Source: Plantago major
Lineage: Eukaryota > Streptophyta > Magnoliopsida > Lamiales > Plantaginaceae
Reading direction: 5' to 3'
Assembly (NCBI GenBank): GCA_026545765.1
Contig: CM048841.1
Span: 93,949,352 to 94,013,351 of the forward strand
DNA length: 64,000 nucleotides
The position numbers and the translations under genes are program-made. Of the stretch, positions 11,141-21,906 are shown one piece after another. Position 1 is the stretch's first letter, and every line of letters starts with the position of its first letter. The notes under the pieces were generated by a model, which was not told the DNA's origin, ran no database searches, and saw only the letters and a program-made list of their open reading frames with translations.

Positions 11141-14100
11141 ATGTCAATGGGTGATGGAGATGCACGGAATTCCAGTCTGAATGTAAGCCCTGATGTTCCG
11201 GCATGGAGGTATAAATAATTTCGTTCGTGTTTCGGTTTGATTGAGATTAAACTGACAACATTGGTAGGTTTTGATGTTTAAAGTGACCTGCCTGATGAAG
11301 TGTGGTTGTGTTTTGAGCAGGGGAAGGTTTACTATCCGAAATCGAAACGTAGATATAAATCTAAAAGCTACTAAATCGAGCAAGGCATGTCCGGTAGTGC
11401 TGGACATCGCGAGTTTAATGCCTGATTGTCTATGTTTGGAAATGCTTCCCCTGGTTGATGTCTGGCCCGAGTATCTTAAGTGTGTGCAACCTACTGAGTT
11501 CACCATCGACCTTTTCTTTGTCTCCGAGGAAAGGTGGTGAAGCGAACTTAATTAGTTCCTGATTTTGTGTTCCACTTGTTTGTTCACTTACTCATGTCCA
11601 AACTACTTTACTTTGTCTCAGAGATAATGATGTTCTGGATAGTCTGGTGGCGAATGTGATGTCCACGGACTCTGGCCTTAAAGCTGTGATTTGTGGTAAA
11701 GTCGAACTGTTAATCTTTACTTCTCTCCAGCTGCCAGAGAAGCTTCAGAGTGAGTTTGACAATACTTTATCTGTTAAAAGTATTTATGGTTTGCATGCTC
11801 TTAGATATATTGTAACGTTGTAGGCCTGCTTTTTTAGTATTTTTCCCTTTCCTCATTCTACTATATTTGTAGGACTTGATGGGAAGTTGTATTTCTGGGG
11901 ACTCTTCATGGGACCAAGTGACTATTCTTCACATAAATCACACTGTGATGTTGAAATTCAGAACAAGGAAGCAAATCTCGCTTCAGATTCTTATCCGAGC
12001 AACAGCAGGACATGTGAGGTGGAGAAAAGTCAAGAAAATGTTCTTGATGAGCAGAGAGCCTGTAAGTTTGGCAAAACACGACAGTTAGCCATGTATTTTA
12101 TTTCATGTACATTTTTAAGAAATTCAGGCTGTTTATCTTTGTTGGACTGAGCCATTGAATAGTTGTACCATTCTATGTCAATTAAGGTATTATTTACAAA
12201 TCTCTCCTATGGACCAAACATTATACTGCATGATCTTTTCTTGTACAATTGGATGAATGGCACCCTTGAGGACTTGACCAAGAACCTATCTGTGCTTACT
12301 ATTATTCTGTTTTTCCTCAAAAAATGTATCAGAAGTTCAGTTAGTCACCTCTTATCTTATATTTAATTGTTTATTTGTTTTGCACCTCTTCTTTTTGTCT
12401 CGGTTTATTTGAGATGCATATCGTGTCTATTTTGTGATGTATATGATGGAATTATTGAGAGCTTCAAGTGTGTTTTACGTCATTCATCTTTTGTTCTTCT
12501 TGTCCGGAGATTAGTAGACAGAAGTGATCGAGCTGGGAAAAGAGGAAGACAATTAGATGATGCGTGGGCACATGCCAAACCCTTGAGTGAGCCGAGATAC
12601 AAGTCGCAGTGCAACTATTGTGGATACATTTCTGTATATGGTGGTATATCACGTTTGAAGGCACATTTGGCTGGAGTGAACCCAAGCCTACCACCATGTG
12701 ATAAGGTTTCGCCAGAAGTGAAGAAAGCTATGGTTGGTTGGTACAATAAATGGGTGACAAACACTAAAGCCCCTTGGGTCATAGGATATCAAGGTATCAT
12801 AGTCTATACACTAGTGCTTATTCTTAAAATTTTTGTCTATGTGGGTTAGAAACGCATATAAGGTGTGGAGAAAAATCAATTGCGCATTCCTATTGTGCAG
12901 AGAGATTGTATTACATTTCCGAAGCCAAATTCATGCTGTTTGTTTTCGGACAGAAATATTGAATAGTTTACTGTTATATTCTAATGTTTAGATATTTCTC
13001 ATTGAGAACACTACAAGTTCATTATCTTTTTCATGCAATCGGATGATTGGTACCCTCGAGTCCTTGATAAAGAGATCATATTTGAGCGCATGTATCTTCC
13101 GTGGACCTGTTTCATTTAATAGGACAATTATTGTGATCCAAATTGAGTTTTACTTTGTCTTATTTATTGGATTTTTTTAATGGTTCGTTTAATGATTATC
13201 CTGTTTTTACAGCAACTCCGATTGACAATCTGAGGAGGAAGACGCCAGGGAGAGGGAGACCATCTGATGCTGCCTGGGCCCATTGTGAACGATTGGATCA
13301 GAACAAATTCAAGACACGATGCAATCATTGTGGTTTCATCTCTGAACTTGGTGGGATTTCACGTCTCAAAGTGCATTTGTCAGGAGAAAGCCCGCGAGTA
13401 CCAGCCTGTCAGAAAGTGTCACTAGAAGTAAAAAAGGAGATGTCTGACTGGTTCCATATGTGGGCGGTGACTGCAAAACCCGATTGGATGATGAGTTCGC
13501 GAGGTAACTCTTTATCTTTGATGCTCCAGTAAGATTTAACTGTTAGATACTGAGCCTCGGAGCTCGCCCAGTTGGTCTCAGATGTGCTTCTGTGGCAGTT
13601 TCTTATGCTAGATAACTCGGTTCCCCATTTGGACTCCATAAATGTTGCCTCTTATCTGCAGAGTTCTTCCACTGAGAAGTGAGAACATCAAAGCATGTAT
13701 AAGGCTTTCAATCTATGGTGTAACTTTTTTAAAGGTCAGACGTAGTCACACAGACGAGTTTAGGATGCTGATATTCATTGATAACACATAATACACATGA
13801 ATGGTGATGTTTCCAATATGTCAAAGTGAAATAAAACAAGATGTTAAACACTATCTGAACTGCTGCATATTGAGAAACTGTTAAGATGCTTTAGGGCTTA
13901 GGCACATCCAGCTCTTCGAAAAGTTAACAATTAAAGAATTGAAGAAACACAAGACAAATAGAGGAAAGAAAAAAAAAAGTAAAGGTTGATCGCTGTTTGC
14001 TTCCATCCCGACTCCTCAACTTTGCAAGTAATGATCATTTAATGTTATGCTTCACTTAAAGTATGTTTAATCTTGCTTGCGTTCTTGACTTATGGAACAT

Positions 14101-14697
14101 TTATGCTCGTGATTTACTCTTCGTAATTTATGTTATATGTAATGTTACTAATGTATTGTAGTTTTACCAACGGTTGTTGGTTCAAGTGGTAAGGGACTTA
14201 AGTTCACTTAAGGTTTCGAGTTCGAGCCTTGTGGATGTAAAAAATACCGCCCCTCAAAAAGGGCCTGATAGTGCTCGGTTGGATTAGTCGCATGTAGCGG
14301 ACCAACGAGAAATAAAAAAAAAAAAAAAAATGTATTTGTAGTTTTCACAAGCTTTACTGCATGTATACTTTCATTATAGCCTCCAGGGTTATCCATCGAT
14401 CAAACGGTTGTTTCTTATTCAGGAAACTCTGACCCCGTCCTGCCCTCTAAGAGACCACGGGAAGAAGGTGATGCTTGGGAACATGTTATACGGATGGATG
14501 CAAGCGGACAACATATAAAATGCAAGCATTGTAACTTTGTTCCTAAACATGGAGGAATTGATCGCATGATTGTTCATTTAGCTGGGGGTGACCCTGAAAT
14601 GCAGTTGAAAGGCTGCCCTAATGTCTCACCAGAACTTAAAAGTTTGATATTGAGCTTGGTAACTCCAGCAAAAAGACAAAGCCCACAAACATGGTAA
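11141..14697 (+). CDS. Gene C: AIPP2-like SPOC-like domain protein with three BED zinc fingers
   Basis: Model: join(11141..11208, 11321..11533, 11622..11749, 11873..12061, 12515..12793, 13213..13503, 14423..14697), 480 aa; GT-AG introns and phases hold throughout. A 5' UTR exon ends near 10899 (catcttg|gtatgt). The SPOC-like domain (residues ~20-155) shows WRGRF, SSKA, DVWPEYL, FTIDLFFVSE, VELLIFTS, LPEKLQ and LYFWGLFMG. Three BED fingers, each on its own exon, have the motifs CNYC/H/C, CNHC/H/C and CKHC/H/C with HL[AS]G after the histidine. Exons 2 and 5 have the same length as in gene A (213 and 279 nt), so the genes arose by duplication; the 291-nt exon is the extra finger. An alternative 3' end splices at 14693|14777 and stops at 14810, adding about ten residues. 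The last intron contains a SINE. Function is inferred as for gene A. Confidence 0.87.
14151..14345 (+). mobile_element. tRNA-derived SINE with target-site duplication
   Basis: The body (14166-14330) has Pol III promoter-like boxes: A box tggttcaagtgg (14178-14189) and B box gagttcgagcc (14218-14228). It ends in an A-rich tail (14311-14330). It is flanked by an imperfect duplication: atgtattgtagtttt (14151-14165) and atgtatttgtagtttt (14330-14345). It sits in the last intron of gene C in sense orientation. Confidence 0.85.
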
Positions 14698-15186
14698 ATG
14701 CTGGAATTGAGCTGAAAAGTGGTAACTAACGCCTTGTATTCGCCAGCTAATTATGGTGTGTATTTTTCGTCTGCAGTGTTCGGGAGGACAAGCAGAGCCG
14801 GTTGAACTGACAGCCTAAGTTCCATCCTCATTGATAGCTGACAACAGCAACTGGTGAGCAACATTAGATCAAGATATCTGAGGCTGATGGAAACTACTGC
14901 ATGGGATATTGGAAGTCAATTTGTTTGTCGTTGAAACTTATTTCTCCTGGATGGAGGGAGTAATTATCGTGTGTTATAACCATTCCCCTTCCTGTTATAT
15001 TTATAGACTTTATGCGAAACTGTATTTCAGGAAACCGGTCTTATTATATTATTGTCTCTCTTCCTCTTGTCTTCTTCATATTCTTCTTATTCCTCTTCGT
15101 CTTCTTCATCATCTTCTTCTAAGTTTCATTCAAATCAACTAGTTCATCGTATATGAGTTCTAACTTATTAGTTTACTTTGGTAAAT

Positions 15187-15439
15187 ACTCCCTTAATTTC
15201 AGAAAAAGTGTTACATTTTATTATGCCATTAATCGTCTTCGTTTGACCAATTTCTTCTTAAACGATATTAATAAATAAATTATTAAAATTATATAATGAA
15301 AATTTAATAATTAAATTTCTATTATATGATTTTATTAAATTATTTACTATTATCGTCTATGAGTAATTTGTGGTTAAACTTGAAAACAGTTGACCGGTCA
15401 AAGTCAAAATGTAACAATTTTTCTGAAATGGAGGGATTA
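15187..15439. mobile_element. Stowaway-like MITE, copy 1 of a pair
   Basis: Left end ctcccttaatttcagaaaaa; right end tttttctgaaatggaggga. The internal sequence is AT-rich and includes a degenerate inverted structure (ttaataaattat / ataatttatta). Confidence 0.75.
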
Positions 15440-15740
15440 CTAAATACTGATGTAAAGGCGATTCTTGAGTTTTAATGATTTAAAAATGAGGGTGACATAA
15501 TTTCAGTATTAACTCACACGTCTCCGTGTATTAGGTGGATTGATAGTTCCATTAGTATTTTATTTATAGCCAAGGTTAAATCTAATTTCTTCTGCCCTTG
15601 CAAGTTGCACCTACCAAGATCTAATCTAATCTAGAATAGTAGTAAAATACTTAAAATAAGCATTATCGAATGGTATGAGTTGGGCTCTTCGTCATTCTAA
15701 TCGAATGGAATCTAACCGAATCAACTAATTATATAAGATT

Positions 15741-15972
15741 TCCTCAATTTAGGAGAAAGTGTTACATTTGAATTTTGAGCTTTGAGTTTAATAATTACTC
15801 ATAAACGATAATAGTAAATAATTTAATAAAATCATATAATAAAATTTAATTACTAAATTTTCATTATATAATTTTAATAATTTATTTATTAATATCGTTA
15901 AAGTAAATTTTGGTCAAACGCGAAAATAATCAGTAATGAAATGTAACATTTTTTCTGAAATGGAGGGAGTAT
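15741..15972. mobile_element. Stowaway-like MITE, copy 2 of a pair
   Basis: tcctcaatttaggagaaagt at the left pairs with tttttctgaaatggagggag at the right. It shares its interior (cataaacgataatagtaa, tttaataaaatcatataat) with the copy at 15187-15439, in inverted orientation. Confidence 0.7.
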
Positions 15973-16004
15973 AAAATATAACTAAGGCTCTATTCTATTC
16001 AACT

Positions 16005-16135
16005 GAAAACTCATTAAGTTGATTCGCCTGATTCGATTCGATTATATTTATTTTACATTGATTCGATTCGATTCGATTAATTTTAGTTGAAGAGTAGAAT
16101 CGAACTGAATGGATCCGAATCGAATCGAATGAGTT
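16005..16135. repeat. Short inverted array of gattc units
   Basis: Runs of gattcgattcgatt at about 16026-16080 face the inverted aatcgaatcgaat at about 16117-16130. It is a small palindromic repeat without coding potential, possibly a MITE remnant. Confidence 0.5.
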
Positions 16136-17247
16136 AGACGAGAATATAAATTTTACAAACTATTACGATTGAACGTCTTAGTCTTGATCTACATTTATAT
16201 ACAATTATTAACATCCCGTGTTTAGTTTCAATTAATATGCGTACATTATATTTGAATTACAAAACATGTAATGTTTATAATTAAATTTTTGATATTTGTA
16301 GGTACATATGAAGTCATATGTTGATTAGGTATATTTAAAAAGAATTTATGATGTATAAGCTTGTAACCCGTGCATGAAAACTTTTGAAATGATAATACTT
16401 TTCAGAACCCGTGCATAAAAAATGACAAATTATTAGTATTACAAACAAAACAAAGCAAATACCCTGCCGTTAAGGGTATTCTAGATCCGTTGACAAGAAA
16501 CAAGTTAGTGCATATCATGCCAAAATATATGACAATACAATTATTATCATTACTCATCCATCCAAAAACCAAAATTATTATTTTTTTATGTTTACTTTTT
16601 TTACAAAATTTGAAAACAAATTATTCACAAATTACAATAAAAAACATAACACAATTTCATAATAAAAATAAATTAAATATATTTTAACTAATATAATTTC
16701 ATTTAACATTTTCTCAATCTAATTTATGATTAAAATATGCTTATAAACTTATAATTAGTGAAAAATGTCAATTTAGGAAACTATTATCTCTACAAAAAAT
16801 TCGCTGTTTAGCAATATATTTATCCGTCGCTAAACAGTGGCCGATCCGTCGCTAAGGGTTTAGCGACAGATAAAAATGCCGTCGTCATTTTTGGCGTCAC
16901 AAATCTTCTAACGACGGATAACCTATCCGTCGCTAAATAACGACGGCTTAGCGACAAATAGAGTGTTGAATTTTTAGCGATCGCTAAAAAGCTGATTTTT
17001 CTCTTTTTTTTTAAATTCAAATTCTGGTTGTCTTTAGCGACGGATAACTATCCGTCGCTAAATAGGTGGTTTTTTTTATTAATTTGCAGACGAATCGACA
17101 ATATGGGGACGAATCGGATAAACCGACGATAATACAATTAATTGACAATTTTATATAAATATTCAATACGGATAAATCGACAATTTTATTAAACACGGAT
17201 AAACCGACAATGATACAATAAATCAGATCTGGACTAAATTTAATAAT

Positions 17248-17379
17248 ACGGATATACAATACAATACAATATTTAATAATACGAATATACAATACAATAC
17301 AATATTTAACAATACGGATATACAATACAATACAATATTTAATAATACGAATATACAATACAATACAATACGGATCTTG
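17248..17379. repeat. 33-bp tandem repeat inside the CACTA element
   Basis: Units begin at 17248, 17281, 17314 and 17347, each starting acg[ga]atatacaatacaat. The fourth copy is cut short at about 17370. Alternating g/a at the fourth base shows higher-order pairing of units. Confidence 0.85.
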
Positions 17380-17409
17380 ACCGAGCTTGCAAGATCTTGA
17401 TGGGATCTT

Positions 17410-17760
17410 GATGGTGGTGGTGGATCTTGGCTGATAGTGAAGGTAGTGGATCTGGACAGTGTGTGGCGTGGTGGTGGAAGGGAGCTGCGTGGTGGTGGAA
17501 GGACAGTGGAAGGCGGTGCGGCCTGGATGGTGGTGGAAGGAGGGTGGTAGAGTGGTGGTGGAAGGGTGGAGGCAGTGGTGCGCAGTGGAAGGAGGGTGGT
17601 GGAGGCAGTGGTGCGGTGGAAGGAGGGTGGTGGTGCGGTGGAGGATGGTGGTGGAGGTGGCGTGGTGGAAGTGGTGGTGGAAGGAGATGGAAGAAGAAGA
17701 TTGTGGTGGAGATGGAAGATGGAAGAAGAAGATTGTGGTGGAAGAATGGTGGCTGCCGAA
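17410..17760 (+). repeat. GGTGGA-rich low-complexity DNA inside the CACTA element
   Basis: G-rich sequence built from ggtggtgg, gtggaagg and gaagaagattgtgg words. It keeps several frames open without any being a likely gene. G-runs on one strand might fold, but that is only a possibility. Confidence 0.7.
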
Positions 17761-18411
17761 ATTTTAGGGTTTCTTTAGCGACGGATATTGATATCCGTCG
17801 CTATTTAACGACGAATGATTCTATCCGTCGCTAAAATCGATTTTTTTTATAATTTTGGTCAACTTATTTAGGGACGGATATAATATCCGTCCCTAAATGA
17901 CGACGGATATTTTGTATCCGTCGCCAAATAGCGACGGGAAAATATCCGTCGCCAAATAGCGACGGATTTGAGACGGATTGAGCGATTCGCTCAATCCGTC
18001 TCAAATCCGTCGCTATCCCGTCGCTATTTGACGGAGTTCTTGTAGTGTATTGTGGTATATGTTAAGGTACCAAATCACTTTCTCCAACAATTTCAACTTT
18101 GACTGGACACTTCTAAGGAAAACTAACAAGAAGAAGATTTAGGAACACTCAAATTTTCAATTAGCCCTCTTGTCATTAAAAAAATTACATATGTGACATC
18201 AATTACTATATCTAACCAATATTTGAGCAAAAATACATGAGGCCCACAAGAAATTAAATACCCAACTACTATAATGAAGAAAAATGAATTAAATACACTC
18301 ACTAAATAATTTGCCACTTGCTCTGCACTGTTCCAGTTCCTCATGACCAATCCATGGACAGACAGATTCATTCACAAAGTCAGAAATCCAGGCAATTTAT
18401 GTCCTAAATGT

Positions 18412-19194
18412 CTATAGGTCAAACAAAGAATTGAAAAGGTCTAAAGTGTTTGGAGAAGGCATGTTGATTTGAGGTGAAAAAAATGGACTAGGCATGGCAA
18501 AGTTATAATTTTCTTGGCTGTAAATGTTTCTGTTACTATGTAATACAGGGCTGAAATCATTGAAATAGTTCAATGGATTTGAGTCCAATGGAGGAGTAGA
18601 GAAAAAGTTTGGTGGGATTGGTGGAAGTGTGTTTGGATTTGGAGATAATATTCCTGGAAACTGTCCTGTTCTTTGGATATCCGTTCCAATCTCTACTCCG
18701 ATATTGTTATCTTGATCGAAAACTTGCGCTTTTCTTCCTTCCGGAGACCTCGTTTTCTCGATGGAAGCGAAACGGGCCGCGGGTGATAATGCACCGGTGC
18801 TTGTATCTTGAAACGCGTATGAAGTTGTGGGCGAGCTGGCTAGTGGGGACGTGGCGTAGCCTGAATTCGGGCCGGTCAAACGTTGGACCAATGACATGAA
18901 CTCGTTAGGGTTTGCATGGATGATCTTGGGTGAGACCGTGTATATGATCACTGGCGGTCGAGGTGGGGCGTGCGGGTGGTGGAGTTGACCGGCCGTGGCG
19001 TTTGGAGCTATAGGCGGTTTTTTGATCTTGTGAGAGTCTTTGTGGACTCGTAGTGGCGCCGGGCGGGGCCCTTGGAGTTCCTGCCTCGGGGATCGCCCGG
19101 GTGGAATGTTCGACATGTCCATGGCGGTGGAGGCGATTGTGGTAGCTATGGTTGTGGTGGTGGTGGAGGTGAGTGAAATGATTGGGAGAGGCAA
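18412..19194 (-). CDS. VQ-motif protein, MKS1-like
   Basis: Single-exon gene, 260 aa from the first ATG. The second ATG (19122, MDMSNIPPG) may be the real start, since the first 24 residues are a Ser/Thr-rich stretch not seen in family members I know. The VQ motif FMSLVQRLTG is at residues 99-108. Upstream is a conserved MKS1-type block, GPRPAPLRVHKDSHKIKKPP (42-61), then PPVIIYTVSPKIIHA. Many Ser-Pro sites (SPRQ, SPKI, SPAAR, SPEGR, SPNP) are potential MAP-kinase targets. Arabidopsis MKS1 is a nuclear MPK4 substrate that binds WRKY25/33 through the VQ motif and acts in defence signalling. That role is family knowledge, not shown here. Length and domain order fit MKS1-like proteins, and no break is seen. 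Confidence 0.93.
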   Translation of the reverse strand: MPLPIISLTSTTTTTIATTIASTAMDMSNIPPGRSPRQELQGPRPAPLRVHKDSHKIKKPPIAPNATAGQLHHPHAPPRPPVIIYTVSPKIIHANPNEFMSLVQRLTGPNSGYATSPLASSPTTSYAFQDTSTGALSPAARFASIEKTRSPEGRKAQVFDQDNNIGVEIGTDIQRTGQFPGILSPNPNTLPPIPPNFFSTPPLDSNPLNYFNDFSPVLHSNRNIYSQENYNFAMPSPFFSPQINMPSPNTLDLFNSLFDL

Positions 19195-19280
19195 ATGGGA
19201 TTTAGGGATATTAATGAAGTAGATGAGAAAGATGGTTCTATTTGAAAAAAGGAAATGATAAATATGTGGTCATAGGGATG

Positions 19281-19306
19281 ATATATAAAGGAAAAAGGCT
19301 GGTCAA
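19281..19306 (-). promoter_or_regulatory. TATA-like box and W-box upstream of the VQ gene
   Basis: On the - strand, ctttatatat (19290-19281) lies about 90 bases upstream of the first ATG. A W-box core TTGACC (complement of ggtcaa at 19301-19306) is just beyond it. WRKY control of an MKS1-like gene would fit the known WRKY33 link. This is an inference from short motifs. Confidence 0.45.
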
Positions 19307-19712
19307 TGGAGTATGGCGATTAAATAAATGCTGCGAATTTTAAACAAAAATAATTGAAATCCAGTTGAAATGTATGAAACCTTAGCAAGTTGTGCATTGT
19401 TGTACTATCAATTATGTGGGTTTTAACAAGTGAATCTTTGAAAGTGTCAAACATTTGAAGGGAAAAAGGCCAAATGAGGTTTTTTGTGCTAAGTGCCAAG
19501 GAAAATTGGTCAAGATGACAAAACTTGCCATGTAACTAAAGGTTCAAGATATGTCAGGTAGTGTGTGCAATGACAAAATTATAAGTAAGAAGAAGGACCC
19601 GCAGCACTCGGGTAATGAATATACTTATGTAGCAAACTGAAATACGCAGGTTCAAATCTGAATCGGAGTATTAGATCATAAAGAGGGTAACATATCATGT
19701 CAGTTATCACGT

Positions 19713-19764
19713 ATTGAATTTACTATAAAGAGGACCAAATTGAATTTACTATAAAGAGGACCAA
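19713..19764. repeat. 26-bp perfect tandem duplication
   Basis: attgaatttactataaagag plus aggaccaa-type sequence occurs twice, starting at 19713 and 19739. Intergenic, no gene nearby. Confidence 0.85.
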
Positions 19765-21086
19765 ACTAATGAGATAAGTAAAAAAAAATCAAGTCCACCA
19801 ACAACACAAACCCAACAACAAATCACCCATCAAGGTGCAAGGAGTTCATAATTTCAATTATGACGTTTCTCAAACTCCATATGCCCCCCTATTTATATTA
19901 ATAGTCTTTCATATGCATACAAGTACACGATCGACCCTCTAGTCTGATCATAAATATGTTATCCCTTTATACAGTACTATATTATGAATTCGGCTACGAT
20001 TTGAGCACGAATTGCCAATAAAACTTACCCTTTTGCAACTACCGCTCGGACTACGTATTATCTTGAAATACCGAAGATGAATTTGACGTCATCCATATAT
20101 ATATTATGCGACCTGGATTTTAAATTTTCACTTTTAAAAAATAAAATCAGAAGATAAATAAAAATACCTAAAAACAAGTCAATGATGTATTGACTTTGAC
20201 AAATGGCTTGTCGCTATTCTCCCAAGTCTTTCAGTAATGCAAATATGAATGAGTGAGTTTAGTTTAATTAATCACGGATTGCATGTTAGTGGTAATAATT
20301 GACAAAGATTTTATGTAACATGCAAATACGATCCGATTGTTGTTGTCCGTTTCACATTAGTTGTCCAACTTCTAAACACTTGCAGATACAAAGAGTAACT
20401 AATAAATTTTATATGTAAAAGTTAGGTTTTGATTGAAGGGAGGTGCATAATCATTCATCAGTATATATCCATGTGACTTACGCTGTTATGCAACCCATCA
20501 AATTTGGAGTTGTGTTGATTAAAAAAGGATTTATGGAAACTTAATTGGTATTATTTTAATATGAAGAAAAAAACACTAATATTAAAAACATATGTGTTTT
20601 AATTAATAACATCGATAATTTTCTTCACAATATAAGTCCGTATCTAAATAAATTATTTAGAAACCGTCTCTCAAGAAATTTACTTGACTTATGCAACACA
20701 TCAAATTTGAAGTTGTGTTGATAAAAAAAGGGTCTTACAGAAAAAAAAAACATGTGCAATCGGAGTTATTACACTATATATTAGCTAAAAGAGTTTATCA
20801 CCTGTACCTGGTTAATAAGGGTCAAGGTGTTCACTTTACAACAAACCCGAAATACAAAAATGAAATACGGCCAATGTAGTTTAATTATGAAAAAAGATTA
20901 CATCTAAACTCAAAAGTTAACTGTTTCTTTTTCTCCCAATCAAAAACTGTTTATTTGACATGCAGTTTAAATTAATAACGGGAGTGATAACCTACACCGC
21001 TACGCTATATATATATCAAGGAAATTTATTTCAGGTTATCAAATATCGTGGTTACTAAAACTGCATTCCCTGAATAATCTTCATGA
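19765..21086. other. Intergenic, with a ~48-bp direct repeat
   Basis: No gene seen. A dispersed direct repeat (atgcaac.catcaaattt, then gttgtgttgat.aaaaaagg) occurs at about 20488-20536 and 20691-20739. The rest is AT-rich with no recognisable structure. Confidence 0.55.
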
Positions 21087-21271
21087 TACTCTCTCCGTCC
21101 CGAAGAACTTCATACATTAAGGTTAGCGCGCAGTTTTATGCGAAAAGTTAAAGCAATGATAGAATATAGAAAAGGTGGTAAAAATGTAGCTTCCTTTTTT
21201 AGTAATGTATGAAGTTTTGTGGGACGGCTAAAAATGGCAAATGTATGAAGTTCTACGGGACGGAAGGAGTA
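21087..21271. mobile_element. Stowaway-like MITE (same family as 43828-44082)
   Basis: The left end tactctctccgtcccgaaga pairs with the right end ctacgggacggaaggagta. The interior shares gcgcgcagttttatgcgaaa and following bases with the copy at 43828. The other copy is longer in the middle. Confidence 0.85.
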
Positions 21272-21906
21272 CATCATAAAGGAAGAGAAGAGTAAAAGGA
21301 AATAAAAAAAAAGTCAAAGAAAAATGAAGTCTTTATCGTGACCTAACGCTAAAGTACACGGTACAACCCAGTGATCGCTGTTTGAAAGTCAATATTCGAA
21401 ATAAGAAGATGGGTTTCTAAATTGATCATATTTTCTGAAAAGCAACTTTTTTGTAACTACTAGCATGAGAAGATGATCTGAGATATCTTGGTGTATCGAG
21501 AAAATCAAATGAGGAACTGGAGCAAACACCCATAGATAAGGCCATAATTATTTTAAGGAATGACAGGATTGATCCAATTCATAGTGACTGCTGCATAAAA
21601 GAGAAACTTATAACTAAAAGTCAAAAATTGCAATCAAGAATCAGCAAATGGATGCAGTAACTAGCTAGTAATATAAGAGATGATATACAGTAGACCATAA
21701 TTTACATAACCTAGATTGAAATGGAAGGAATTGAATGAAAAATAAAAAGAATTGGAATATTATCAGTAAGATACAATTAACCATGAAAGGAAGATGAATT
21801 GAGATCAACTTACATAGTGAGAATGGAGAAATTGGAAATATTAGTTCACGTTTCCGCATACATCAAATTCACCATATATAAAAACTCCCTGATAAGCTAA
21901 TGGTCG

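Larger units (their letters stand above)
16785..18050. mobile_element. Non-autonomous CACTA (En/Spm) element with TSD TAT
   Basis: The right terminus is ttcttgtagtg (18037-18047), the complement of the CACTA end cactacaagaa. The left terminus ctctacaaaaa (16788-16798) is a decayed version. TAT flanks both sides (16785-16787, 18048-18050). Subterminal regions are packed with copies of tccgtcgctaaa and its complement in both orientations, the expected transposase-binding-type repeats. There is no transposase ORF. The interior holds a 33-bp tandem repeat and a GGTGGA-rich stretch; the long open frames there are by-products of low complexity. Confidence 0.85.

Noticed and set aside
17427..17834. 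135-codon open frame rich in Gly, Trp and Lys
   Set aside because: It lies in GGTGGA low-complexity DNA inside the CACTA element. Several frames are open at once, which is a composition effect.
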